NCBI GenBank assembly: GCA_035493895.1
Contig: DATJHM010000313.1
Coordinates: forward strand, 12,648-76,647
Reading direction: 5' to 3'
Length of the DNA: 64,000 bases
Source of the DNA: DATJHM01 sp035493895
GTDB taxonomy: Bacteria > Chloroflexota > Ktedonobacteria > Ktedonobacterales > Ktedonobacteraceae
The notes beneath the pieces are model-generated. The model was not told where the DNA came from and searched no databases. It saw only the letters and a program-made list of their open reading frames with translations. The stretch's first letter is position 1. Each line of letters begins with the position of its first letter. Of the stretch, positions 8,567 through 17,474 are shown in pieces. The position numbers were made by a program, and so were the translations under genes.

Positions 8567-8720
8567 GCCCATAGACATGCAGCAAGGGAATAAGGGGATC
8601 GTTGCTATTTTCCACCATTGGGGCGATAGACTTGCATGTACGATTACAATAGTTTACAATCGATACTAATGTAACCATGGATAAAAGAGAACCCTGTCGA
8701 ATGTTGGAGCGGCGTTATTT

Positions 8721-9584
8721 ATGAGTCCTCTTCTCCCCAGGCAAAATACGTCTATCTCTGCCAGACCTGCTCGTGATGTCGCGCCTAAGCGTTTGATTGT
8801 GACAGCGAGTGTCGTGACGTTTGCCATACGCGACTGGTCGCTCTGGGTGCTCTTGCGCGATGGACCCTGGGGACCGCCGATGCGTCTGGTGCAGGGAGCG
8901 GAAACGGTCGCGGAGGCGGTGGAGCGAACACTCGAAGCCCTGCTGCTCTGGCCTGCGCAGGCTCCGCTTGTCCAACTCAAAGCGGGCTGGCAAGAACAAC
9001 AGGTGTACGTATGGGGAAGTACAGAGCAGGGATCGGCGATCTCGCTGGTACATAGCATGTTGCTGCGCTCGCAGCGCGATGAATTGCGGCCGAACCTGCT
9101 TAAACAACCCATTCCCAGTCTACACGTACAATGGGTACCAATCAACGAGGTAGAGTCTGGTCAGCGTACGCTCGATGCCGATGTCAGGCCCGCCTTGCTC
9201 ACGGCGTTGCATGCATTGCGCTCACAAATCCAATATGAGCCAGATCTGGTATTGCGCTATCTGGCGGATATGGCGGCAATGCGCCTGACGAATGCTACGC
9301 CTGCCTGGTGGCAGATGGAGCCAGCGACACACAGCGGGCGCAATACGCTTCCACTCAACGTGATTAAAGAGCCACCCGCCGGGAACGGGACATTGACCAT
9401 GGCGGAGGCAACCTTGCTCTATCGCGCATTTTTCCCTCCTGATGAGCAGATCGACCTCCCGAATCTGCGCCGCCGTTTTCTGGGGACAAATCGGCTGGAA
9501 GCGCTCGATGAGGAGCGTCCGGTACGCGGTCGAGAAACCGATCGGCGACGGGTCAGCCGAGCGTATCTCTATAAAGAGTCTTGA
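8721..9584 (+). CDS. Nudix-like protein with degenerate Nudix box
   Basis: A 287-residue protein. Residues about 22-140 follow the Nudix fold (LIVTASVVTFAIRDW, then VLLRDGPWGPPMRLVQG), but the catalytic box G-x5-E-x7-REUxEExGU is broken: the region reads ETVAEAVERTLEALLLW, losing the second key acidic pair and the glycine. The C-terminal part (about 215-287, LYRAFFPPDEQIDLPNLRRRF and a basic tail RGRETDRRRVSRAYL) resembles the winged-helix end of Nudix-related regulators of the NrtR type. The likely role is therefore ligand sensing rather than hydrolysis. The gene lies just upstream of the cobalamin adenosyltransferase. The function is inferred only from the fold. Confidence 0.55.
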   Translation: MSPLLPRQNTSISARPARDVAPKRLIVTASVVTFAIRDWSLWVLLRDGPWGPPMRLVQGAETVAEAVERTLEALLLWPAQAPLVQLKAGWQEQQVYVWGSTEQGSAISLVHSMLLRSQRDELRPNLLKQPIPSLHVQWVPINEVESGQRTLDADVRPALLTALHALRSQIQYEPDLVLRYLADMAAMRLTNATPAWWQMEPATHSGRNTLPLNVIKEPPAGNGTLTMAEATLLYRAFFPPDEQIDLPNLRRRFLGTNRLEALDEERPVRGRETDRRRVSRAYLYKES

Positions 9585-9686
9585 GCTTCTTGTTTGTTCT
9601 TCAAACATAGGTTATGATGGAGAGAGCACATTATTACGAATGATGCTTCTCTACGATGCTATTTGTGTTGGCGAGGATGTTTTTTT

Positions 9687-10229
9687 ATGGCAAAGGTAAC
9701 AACTGGCACAGGTGATACAGGCTATACGGGCCTGCTGGGTGAACAGCGCGTCCCGAAATACGATCCACGTCCTGATACATTCGGGACAGTAGATGAGGCA
9801 ACGTCGGCCCTCGGTCTGGCGCGCGCGCTCACCCAAAATCCACGCGTAAAAGAACATATTTATCGCATGCAGCAGGAACTCTATCTTTTAATGGGAGAGC
9901 TGGCAACCCCGCCGGAAAACTACGAAAAGATGGGCCTGCGTATGACGCGCGAACACGTGGAAGGGCTAGAGCGGTTAGAAGAGGAGTTAAAGAGCGAGGT
10001 AGAGATTCCAAATAAATTTATCATTCCTGGCGATACAGCGGATGGGGCGGCACTGGATGTGGCCCGTACCATCGTTCGCCGTGCCGAACGGATGGCAGTG
10101 AAGCTTTTGCACGACGGAGTGATCCAGAACGCTGAGGTAATACGTTATCTGAATCGTTTGTCCGATCTGATTTTTATTCTGGCTCGCTACGTCGAGGTCA
10201 AATCCTCACTGGCTCAGTTGCCAGAATGA
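9687..10229 (+). CDS. Cob(I)alamin adenosyltransferase, PduO type
   Basis: Transfers the adenosyl group of ATP to cob(I)alamin to make coenzyme B12. The 180-residue protein shows the family's N-terminal ATP site (TTGTGDTGYTGLLGEQRVPK, residues 4-23), the FGTVDEATSALGLAR segment, and the C-terminal IVRRAERMAVKLL plus YLNRLSDLIFILARY that line the corrinoid cleft. Five-helix-bundle length is normal. The ATG at 9687 is used because GCGAGG precedes it and the conserved region begins directly after it. Neighbours are the Nudix-like protein upstream and the helicase downstream; no B12 biosynthesis genes are adjacent, so it more likely serves cofactor salvage or B12 enzymes elsewhere. Confidence 0.92.
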   Translation: MAKVTTGTGDTGYTGLLGEQRVPKYDPRPDTFGTVDEATSALGLARALTQNPRVKEHIYRMQQELYLLMGELATPPENYEKMGLRMTREHVEGLERLEEELKSEVEIPNKFIIPGDTADGAALDVARTIVRRAERMAVKLLHDGVIQNAEVIRYLNRLSDLIFILARYVEVKSSLAQLPE

Positions 10230-10283
10230 TCCGCATATAAGGAATAGTGCGCGGTTTTCAGATGTTGTTGATGGGAAACTGCT

Positions 10284-13200
10284 TTGATTGTGCTTCATGC
10301 TCTCTGGGAGAATGTAGCAAATGGCAAGCTACATCTCTGGTCAGAGTCTTCAAGCGCTGCTGAGGTTGTGTTTGAACAAGCCGAGCGCTCAACTGAACAA
10401 AAGAAGATACCAACTCATCCATTTACCCTCTCCACGACAGATCTCCAGGAAGCCATTGGCGATCTCGGTGGAAGCCTTTTCATGCAGGCGGGCGAACCTG
10501 CGACGCTTGCCTTGCGTCTTCCTACACGGGCACATGTACCGCTTCCTTCGCCGCAATTACTCTTTGAGCAAATCGCACTGAACGAGCAGAAAGTGGCGTT
10601 GCGCTGGTGGCGTATCCCAACGCTGACATTCAGTGGGGCCAGTGCGCTCGATATCTTGCTCAAACTGCCTCAGACGCCACGCGCGGGCATGGTCTATGGC
10701 GAGTCTTTGCGTTTTTGGATGACCGCAGCGGCCTTTGCCCTGGAACTGCTCACCCGGCAATGCTTTGTGCCGACACTTCAGCCGGTTTCACATGGCAAGA
10801 CGACACGCTATCACGCGCTCTGGCGAGCACAGCTCACACCCGAGGATAGCGCACGGTTGCGCCATCTCGTACGCCTCTTACCGGCGCTCTGCTGGTCATT
10901 TCTGCCTCCAGGCGAAAATAACACGCAGATCTTACAGGAACTGGTCGGCGATTTTCTCAATCAGGTCATCGACGCATTTGTGAGAGAGCAGAGCACTTTT
11001 GCCTCTTTATTACCCACAGAGCGTACTGCGCGTACATTGCCAGGGCAATGGCTCCAGGCACTCGTGAGCCATGATCCAGTGCTAGCGGCTTCGGCAACGA
11101 CCGTCGGGCCTTTTGCGCAGGAGCTGCACAATTGGCTGGCCCAGTTGCAACCGCTTGAGGCGACGGCAGCATTTCGCACCTGCTTTCGTCTTGATCCTCC
11201 TGATGAGGAAACGCACTGGCAGATCAGCTATCACCTTCAGGCGACCGATGATCCCAGCCTGCTGGTGCCCGCGGCACAGGTCTGGCAGGAGCGTTCCAGC
11301 GTGTTGAACTTTCTTCAGCACCAGTTTGAGAATCCCCAGGAGCGTTTACTGGCCGATCTGGGGCGTGCCTCGCGGCTCTTCCCGCTTTTCGAAGAAAGCT
11401 TGAATGTAGCTTATCCGGCTGAATTGTTTCTTGACACGGAACAGGCCTATCGTTTTTTGCGTGAAGCCGTGCCATTGCTTGAGCAGAGTGGCTTTGGCGT
11501 GCTGGTCCCGCCCTGGTGGCAAAAGCGCTCGGCAGCGATGGGGGTACGCTTAAAGTTCAAGGCGAGCGCAGTACAGAGCGCCAACGCCTTTTTGAGCATG
11601 GACAATCTGGTTGCGTATAACTGGGATGTGGCGATAGGCGATACCACATTGAGCGCGGACGAGTTCGAAAAGCTGGTCAACCTGAAGCAGCCACTGGTGC
11701 AGGTGCGCGGGCAGTGGGTGGAGTTACGTCCTGAACAGATTGATGCGGCCATTGCTTTTTTTAAGAAGAAAGCGGCGCGCCGGAATATGACCCTGCGTGA
11801 TGCATTGCATGCGGGCCTGGGCGAAGAGATGAACGAGATGGGGCTCCCGGTGCTTGGCGTTGAGGCTGAGGGTCCACTCAAAGAGATATTTGATCGTCTG
11901 ACCGAGCAGGTTCCACTCACACCGATTACCGTTCCACCCAGCTTTCAGGGCCAGTTGCGTCCCTATCAGTTGAAAGGCGTCTCCTGGTTGGCTTTTCTGA
12001 CGCAATTTGGCTTTGGTGCCTGTTTAGCCGATGATATGGGCATGGGGAAAACACCCTCGCTGATTGCGCTGCTGCTGTATATACGTGCGCAACGTCCCAC
12101 GGAGACCATGGCCCCAACGTTGATTATCTGCCCCATGTCGATTGTGGGCAACTGGCAACGCGAACTGACACGTTTTGCCCCCGGCCTCTCCGTGATGGTG
12201 CATCATGGTGCGGATCGACTTTCGGCCGAGGACTTTGTGCGTGAAGCTCAACAGCATATGGTTGTGATTACCACCTATGCGCTTGCTTTGCGCGACAAGG
12301 ATGTGCTGGCAGCTCTCACCTGGGAGCATATCGTGCTCGACGAAGCACAGAACATCAAAAACGAGGCCGCGAAACAAACGCAGGCCATTAAACAGCTCCC
12401 GGGTCTCCATAAGATCGCATTGACCGGAACCCCAGTAGAAAATCGGCTCTCCGAGCTCTGGTCCATTATGGAATTTCTCAATCCCGGCTATCTCAACTCG
12501 AGCGGTGAGTTTCGGAAACGTTTCGCCGTGCCGATTGAGCGCTATCATGATGCGGCACGGGGCGAGACCTTGAAGCAGCTCATTCAGCCGTTTGTGTTGC
12601 GCCGCGTCAAAACAGATAAAGCGATCATCAAAGATCTGCCCGAGAAGATGGAGATGAAGGTCTACTGCAACCTGACGCAGGAGCAGGCCTCTCTCTATGA
12701 AGTCGTCGTGAAAGATATGCTCGACAAGATCGAAAATGCCAATGGTATCGAGCGCAAGGGCCTGATCCTGGCGGCGCTGACACAATTGAAACAGATCTGC
12801 AACCATCCTGCCCAGTTTATGCATGATAGCAGCAGCCTTCCACGCCGCTCTGGCAAGCTGGCACGCCTGGATGAGATGCTCGAAGAGGTAATCGCCAGCG
12901 GCGAGAAGGCGCTGATCTTTACACAGTACGCGGAGATGGGGACAATGCTACGGCAGTATTTGCAGGAGGGACAGGGCTATGAAACGCTCTTCCTGCACGG
13001 TGCGGTCGAGAAAAAGCAGCGCGATCTCATGGTGCAGCGCTTTCAGCAGGAGCGGCGAGGCGCGCCGCTCTTCATTCTATCGTTGAAAGCGGGCGGAGTC
13101 GGGCTCAATCTCACCGCCGCCAATCACGTTTTTCATTTTGATCGCTGGTGGAATCCGGCAGTCGAGAATCAGGCGACGGACCGCGCATTTCGTATTGGCC

Positions 13201-13388
13201 AGCAAAAAAACGTGCTCGTGCATAAATTTCTTTGCGTGGGCACACTTGAGGAGCGTATCGATCAAATGATCGAGCAGAAAAAAGAGCTGGCCGAAAATAT
13301 TGTGGGGAGCGGCGAGAACTGGCTCACCGAGATGTCTACCAATCAACTCAAAGAACTGTTCGCGCTCAGCCGTGAAGCTGTAGTATAA
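10284..13388 (+). CDS. SNF2/Rad54-family DEAD-box-like ATPase with bacterial SNF2-associated N-terminal domain
   Basis: A 1034-residue ATP-dependent translocase. About 580 residues of the bacterial SNF2 helicase-associated domain precede the motor. RecA lobe 1 carries motif I DDMGMGKTPS near residue 583, motif Ia TLIICPMSIVGNWQRE and motif II DEAQ near 685 (DEAQNIKNEAAKQTQ). Motif III LTGTPVENRLSELWS follows. Lobe 2 has LIFTQYAEMG, SLKAGGVGLNLTAAN and motif VI ATDRAFRIGQ near 967. The start is uncertain: TTG at 10284 or GTG at 10290, neither with a strong ribosome site. The gene is followed 12 bases later by a SWIM zinc-finger protein. The pair is probably an operon acting on nucleoprotein, perhaps in repair or transcription recycling as for RapA-like proteins; the precise task is unknown. 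Confidence 0.93.
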   Translation: MIVLHALWENVANGKLHLWSESSSAAEVVFEQAERSTEQKKIPTHPFTLSTTDLQEAIGDLGGSLFMQAGEPATLALRLPTRAHVPLPSPQLLFEQIALNEQKVALRWWRIPTLTFSGASALDILLKLPQTPRAGMVYGESLRFWMTAAAFALELLTRQCFVPTLQPVSHGKTTRYHALWRAQLTPEDSARLRHLVRLLPALCWSFLPPGENNTQILQELVGDFLNQVIDAFVREQSTFASLLPTERTARTLPGQWLQALVSHDPVLAASATTVGPFAQELHNWLAQLQPLEATAAFRTCFRLDPPDEETHWQISYHLQATDDPSLLVPAAQVWQERSSVLNFLQHQFENPQERLLADLGRASRLFPLFEESLNVAYPAELFLDTEQAYRFLREAVPLLEQSGFGVLVPPWWQKRSAAMGVRLKFKASAVQSANAFLSMDNLVAYNWDVAIGDTTLSADEFEKLVNLKQPLVQVRGQWVELRPEQIDAAIAFFKKKAARRNMTLRDALHAGLGEEMNEMGLPVLGVEAEGPLKEIFDRLTEQVPLTPITVPPSFQGQLRPYQLKGVSWLAFLTQFGFGACLADDMGMGKTPSLIALLLYIRAQRPTETMAPTLIICPMSIVGNWQRELTRFAPGLSVMVHHGADRLSAEDFVREAQQHMVVITTYALALRDKDVLAALTWEHIVLDEAQNIKNEAAKQTQAIKQLPGLHKIALTGTPVENRLSELWSIMEFLNPGYLNSSGEFRKRFAVPIERYHDAARGETLKQLIQPFVLRRVKTDKAIIKDLPEKMEMKVYCNLTQEQASLYEVVVKDMLDKIENANGIERKGLILAALTQLKQICNHPAQFMHDSSSLPRRSGKLARLDEMLEEVIASGEKALIFTQYAEMGTMLRQYLQEGQGYETLFLHGAVEKKQRDLMVQRFQQERRGAPLFILSLKAGGVGLNLTAANHVFHFDRWWNPAVENQATDRAFRIGQQKNVLVHKFLCVGTLEERIDQMIEQKKELAENIVGSGENWLTEMSTNQLKELFALSREAVV

Positions 13389-13400
13389 GGGGTGATGAGT

Positions 13401-14303
13401 ATGGATGGACGCTACGAAGATTTTCACTGGGACTACTATTCGTACGATCGGCCCAGAAAAGTGCAGAATGGGATTAAAGCGAAGAACGAACGAGGCACAA
13501 TGGGTGAGACATGGTGGTCGCGGCGCTGGCTCCAGGCACTCGAGAATCTGGGGATGGGGTCGCGTCTCTCGCGTGGTCGTCTGTATGCGCGTCAGGGACA
13601 GGTGCTCTCGATTGACCTCAAAGAAGGAGAAGTCAAGGCGCAGGTGCAGGGCTCGCTACGGGAGCCGTATAAGGTCACGATCCACCTGCAAGTATTGAGC
13701 AAAGCTGAGTGGGAGCGAGCGACCGATGCCATGGCAGGTCGGGCGATTTTTGCGGCGAAACTGCTGGCGAACGAGATGCCGACAGCAATCGAAGAAGCAT
13801 TTCAGGAAGTACAGCTCTCCCTCTTCCCCACGACGGATCAGGACTTGAAGACCCGTTGCACCTGTCCCGATTGGGCCAATCCCTGCAAGCATAGTGCCGC
13901 CGTCTATTATATTCTCGCCGAGCGCTTCGACGAAGACCCTTTCCTGCTTTTCAAACTGCGTGGGCGCTCTCAGGAAGCGTTGCTTGCAGCGCTCAGGAAA
14001 AAACGGCTCGCGGCATTGCCCGCTGAACCTGCGCAATCGAAACAAACGCTCTCATCTCCGGCAAGCGCTGCGGATACCTCGCTACGGTTAGAACAGCATC
14101 TGGAGACCTTCTGGCAATGTGCCGAATCCCTGGAGAGCTTCGCGATCACCCCCCACAATCCCGCCATCGAGCGGGCCATTCTCAAACGTCTGGGACCAGC
14201 GCCCTATAGTATAGGCAAAGAAAATCTCTCCATGCTGCTTGCGCGTATTTATGATCAGGTAGAAGAAGCGGCATTGAATCGTGCTGAGAATGAAGAATTA
14301 TAA
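13401..14303 (+). CDS. SWIM zinc-finger protein, partner of the SNF2 ATPase
   Basis: A 300-residue protein. The N-terminal part has the conserved GETWWSRRWLQALEN segment of this family. The SWIM signature C-x-C-x6-C-x-H is intact at about residues 153-164 (CTCPDWANPCKH), and LKTR precedes it. The C-terminal third is variable, with an Ala/Ser/Gln-rich linker and a helical end. SWIM domains bind DNA or proteins. The ATG at 13401 is preferred because AAGGGG lies 8 bases upstream; ATG and GTG starts two and three codons earlier are possible. The 12-base spacing from the SNF2 stop indicates translation from one transcript. Confidence 0.9.
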   Translation: MDGRYEDFHWDYYSYDRPRKVQNGIKAKNERGTMGETWWSRRWLQALENLGMGSRLSRGRLYARQGQVLSIDLKEGEVKAQVQGSLREPYKVTIHLQVLSKAEWERATDAMAGRAIFAAKLLANEMPTAIEEAFQEVQLSLFPTTDQDLKTRCTCPDWANPCKHSAAVYYILAERFDEDPFLLFKLRGRSQEALLAALRKKRLAALPAEPAQSKQTLSSPASAADTSLRLEQHLETFWQCAESLESFAITPHNPAIERAILKRLGPAPYSIGKENLSMLLARIYDQVEEAALNRAENEEL

Positions 14304-14388
14304 AGATGGCTATCTTCTTTACAACTTGAGTTCATCTATGTATACTAGGCGCATTACAGGCATATTTCATTACAAAGGAAAATACTAC

Positions 14389-15252
14389 TTGGAGAAAGAT
14401 ACGAATACGTATGTGATTGATCCTGAAAGCGGTGCGGAAATGGCGCGCCTGATCGATCAGGATCGCATGCTGACACAGGCCATGGGAGGTGTATTTCCAC
14501 AGGACTTTCAGCCTGATGATGGCAAAGTCGTCCTGGATCTTGCCTGTGGTCCTGGCGGATGGACACAGGAAGTCGCCTTCAACTATCCATCGCTGGCAGT
14601 TATCGGCGTTGACCTCAGTCACAAGATGATCAATTATGCTCAATCGCTCACCCAGGCCCAGCATCTTGACAATCTGCAATTTGAGATCGCCGACGTACGC
14701 AACATCCCGCTCAACTTTCCAGATAACTCTGTTGATTTTATCAATGCTCGCTTGATTGTGGGCTTTATGTTCAAAGAAGATTGGCCCAGGCTCATACAAG
14801 AATGTATGCGCATCCTGCGCCCGGGGGGCACGCTCCGTCTCACCGAGTGTGATCGGTCATCAAGAACGACGAGCCCGGCCTTTGAGGAGATGCAAGATAT
14901 CCTCGCCATACATTCTTATCGAACAAACAGAACATTCGAGCAAAGAGATTGGGGCGTAACGCTACGTCTGTCACAACTGCTGCGCAATGCCACCTGCGAA
15001 CATATTCAGGTCCAGGGTCATGTCATTGATTGGTCGATGAGAACAAATAGCTGGTCCGTCGTCTGCCAGAATTTCGAGGTTGCCTATAAATTGATGCAGC
15101 CCTATCTGGTAAAAGGTGGGGCCACAACCGATGAACAATGGGAGCCGCTCTGGGAACAGGCGCAACGAGAGTTCTACGCATCAGACTTCGGCGCGCTCTG
15201 GTACCTCGTCAGTGCCTGGGGGCAGAAGCCTCTGGCGGGAACCCGGGTTTGA
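14389..15252 (+). CDS. Class I SAM-dependent methyltransferase, paralogue 1
   Basis: A 287-residue methyltransferase with Rossmann motif I VLDLACGPGGW at about residues 45-55, motif II acidic residue in VIGVDLS, motif III region IADVRNIPL, and the post-motif LRPGGTLRLTE. The substrate is unknown. The start is taken as TTG at 14389: AAAGGAA lies 8 bases before it, and the equivalent TTG with the same ribosome site starts the paralogue at 15663. Both proteins open with EKDTNTYVI and SGAEMARLIDQDR. The gene follows the SWIM gene by 85 bases and may be cotranscribed. Confidence 0.85.
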   Translation: MEKDTNTYVIDPESGAEMARLIDQDRMLTQAMGGVFPQDFQPDDGKVVLDLACGPGGWTQEVAFNYPSLAVIGVDLSHKMINYAQSLTQAQHLDNLQFEIADVRNIPLNFPDNSVDFINARLIVGFMFKEDWPRLIQECMRILRPGGTLRLTECDRSSRTTSPAFEEMQDILAIHSYRTNRTFEQRDWGVTLRLSQLLRNATCEHIQVQGHVIDWSMRTNSWSVVCQNFEVAYKLMQPYLVKGGATTDEQWEPLWEQAQREFYASDFGALWYLVSAWGQKPLAGTRV

Positions 15253-15372
15253 AAATCGAGGCTTATAATGCTCCTTGGAGATTATTATAAGCCTATCTCC
15301 AGTTACTACGACGCTTTGAACCTGCACAAACAACCTTCAGACACCGTCCTCACGATCTCCCAATAAAACGCA

Positions 15373-15480
15373 GCGCCCATAGACATTCAGTGAGTTAGCC
15401 TCTCCTCCAAGGGGCGAGATGGGCAGCTCGAGGTCGCAGGCACAGTTCCGTTCCTCTCCACCGTGCCGCTACCGGGCTTG
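15373..15480. repeat. Repeat A copy 2, between the tandem methyltransferases
   Basis: Matches 3809-3917 over its length (shared CTCTCCTCCAAGGGGCGAG and GCAGGCACAGTTCCGTTC). This copy lacks the flanking CAGACAAGC direct repeats of copy 1. It occupies the centre of the 410-base gap between the two methyltransferase genes. A TTGACA at 15616-15621 near the end of the gap may belong to a promoter of the second gene, but no good -10 box follows at the right distance. Confidence 0.6.
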
Positions 15481-15662
15481 TATAGCGCACTTCGTGCTTA
15501 TGCCCGACAAAACGCATCGCCTCTCCTGACACATGTACAGTACCAACATAAAAAGATTATATAGCATAAAAACAGATAAAAATCATCTTTACTTTCCTCA
15601 AACATTTCATTATACTTGACATAAATTCATGCAGCAATCGATTTGCAAAGGAAGATAGCATC

Positions 15663-16511
15663 TTGGAGAAGGATACCAATACCTACGTCATCAATGCGGA
15701 AAGCGGTGCGGAAATGGCGCGTTTGATCGATCAAGATCGTATCCTCACACGGGCCATGGGAGGCTTACTGCCAGAAGATTTTCAGCCTGATGGAGGCGAA
15801 GTTGTGCTGGATCTGGCCTGTGGGCCGGGGGGATGGGCGCAAGAGGTCGCATTTAGCAATCCTGGGATGCAGGTCATCGGCATTGATTCCAGCCGCAAAA
15901 TGATCGGCTATGCCCAATCGCTCACCTCGGCCCAGCATATTGAGAATCTCGAATTTTATATTACCGATATTTGCAAACTCCCACTCGACTTTCCCGATAG
16001 CACATTTGATCTTATCAATGCCCGCTTGATTTCAGGCTTCATGCTCAAAGATGATTGGGAGAAGCTCATCCAGGAATGCATGCGGCTCCTGCGGCCTGGA
16101 GGCATACTGCGTTTTACTGAAGGTGATCGGGTATCAAAAACAACGAGTCCCGCCTTCGAGGAAATGCAAGACCTTCTTCTGGCATATGGTTATCGAGCGA
16201 ACAGAAGTTTTCACCAGGGAGATGTCGGCGTTACCACCCGCCTACCACATTTCTTGCGTGCTGCCGGATGCAAAAATGTACGCGCGCAGGCGCATGTCAT
16301 CGATTGGTCGATAGATACGAAAGAATGGGCCACGGTGCGCCAGAATTTCGAAATTGCCTACAAGCTTCTGCAATCCTACGCCGTCAATGGTGGAGTTGCG
16401 ACCGATGAACAATGGATCGCACTCTGGGAGCAAACGCAACGGGAGTTCTATGCGCCTGACTTCTGCGCACTCTGGATTTTTGTGAGCGCCTGGGGACGGA
16501 AGCCCGCATAA
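15663..16511 (+). CDS. Class I SAM-dependent methyltransferase, paralogue 2
   Basis: A 282-residue tandem paralogue of the 14389 gene, aligned end to end without gaps of note: EKDTNTYVINAESGAEMARL at the start, VVLDLACGPGGWAQE as motif I, VIGIDSS, LRPGGILRFTEGDR, and a shared C-terminus (REFYAPDFCALW). The start is TTG at 15663 with AAAGGAA upstream. Most differences are conservative, which suggests both copies are kept under selection. The SAM-binding residues are present in both; the substrate is unknown. It converges on the minus-strand SDR gene 8 bases downstream. Confidence 0.85.
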   Translation: MEKDTNTYVINAESGAEMARLIDQDRILTRAMGGLLPEDFQPDGGEVVLDLACGPGGWAQEVAFSNPGMQVIGIDSSRKMIGYAQSLTSAQHIENLEFYITDICKLPLDFPDSTFDLINARLISGFMLKDDWEKLIQECMRLLRPGGILRFTEGDRVSKTTSPAFEEMQDLLLAYGYRANRSFHQGDVGVTTRLPHFLRAAGCKNVRAQAHVIDWSIDTKEWATVRQNFEIAYKLLQSYAVNGGVATDEQWIALWEQTQREFYAPDFCALWIFVSAWGRKPA

Positions 16512-16518
16512 TTACGAC

Positions 16519-17370
16519 CTATAAAACGACGGAGAGTGCCTCGTGAACGGACAGAGGCACGATGCCGGTTAATTTTTTCATCAAGCTGCTATCGAGCGAG
16601 GTATCCCGAGGATATGGGAAATCGGTCGGCATGTGTGCTGGAAAGAGGCCGGGGGACGTAACCCCCAGGCTTCTCATGGCCTCCAAATAGAAATCATAGA
16701 CGCTCATTGCTTCCCCGGCCACATGCACAATGCCGACATAATCTGAGCGAGCAAGCGAAACAATTGCTTGCGTTACCTGATTGACGTCCATCGGGCTTTT
16801 GATCATATCGGTAAAATAGCGCAGTTGCTCTCCTGAGAGAAGACGATCGCGGACCTGAGAGAGCCGCTGATCGAGCTGAGAACCCGAGTAGCCGTAGAGA
16901 TAGCTGGGACGCACGATGCAATAATTCGTGCAATGGGCCTGCACGGCCTGCTCAAAATACTGCAAATTTCGGCCATAGAGCGTGCTCGGGGTCGGAATAT
17001 CGCTCTCTTTATACTGCCCCTTCTTTCCAGCAAAAATGCCATCGCTGGAGATGTAGAGCACGCGACATGCCTGACAGTCGCGCACAAGTTGATCCACGCG
17101 ACGTTTGAAAAGAGCGAAATCGCAGGTAGCATCTGCCGCCTCATAGGCCATATTCGCAGCAATGATTACCAGATCAACCCGATGTTGTGTGATGAGAGAA
17201 GCAAGGGAATCGGTCCAGAAGTCGTAGGGATGAGAAGCGGGGAAACGGGCGGTTGTTCGATGCACTGGTACAACATGAGCCACAGGTTGAAGATGGGCCA
17301 TAAGAGCGCTTCCCAGATAGCCAGTTGAGCCTAAAAGTAGTACGCGTTGATACTGATCTGTTTTTTGCAT
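16519..17370 (-). CDS. RmlD-like extended SDR (sugar-nucleotide reductase/epimerase family) lacking the catalytic lysine
   Basis: A 283-residue NAD(P)-binding protein with the glycine motif GSTGYLGSAL at residues 14-23, the RmlD-like VDLVIIAA and YISSDGIFAGKKG segments, and VRPSYLYGYSG. The SDR catalytic pair YxxxK is altered: the tyrosine is present in STLYGRNLQ, but the lysine position is leucine. Family members such as dTDP-4-dehydrorhamnose reductase need this lysine, so the protein may bind the cofactor without normal catalysis or use another residue. The ATG at 17370 follows AAGGA. It is divergent from the ComB-family gene. Confidence 0.8.
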   Translation of the reverse strand: MQKTDQYQRVLLLGSTGYLGSALMAHLQPVAHVVPVHRTTARFPASHPYDFWTDSLASLITQHRVDLVIIAANMAYEAADATCDFALFKRRVDQLVRDCQACRVLYISSDGIFAGKKGQYKESDIPTPSTLYGRNLQYFEQAVQAHCTNYCIVRPSYLYGYSGSQLDQRLSQVRDRLLSGEQLRYFTDMIKSPMDVNQVTQAIVSLARSDYVGIVHVAGEAMSVYDFYLEAMRSLGVTSPGLFPAHMPTDFPYPRDTSLDSSLMKKLTGIVPLSVHEALSVVL

Positions 17371-17474
17371 AAAAGATTCCTTGAAAAGAAGAACCAGAAT
17401 ATCATCTCAAAAAGTCATTATAGTATATTATGATATATGGAACGCTATCAGAAACGGTGCAAAGGAGAAGATAT

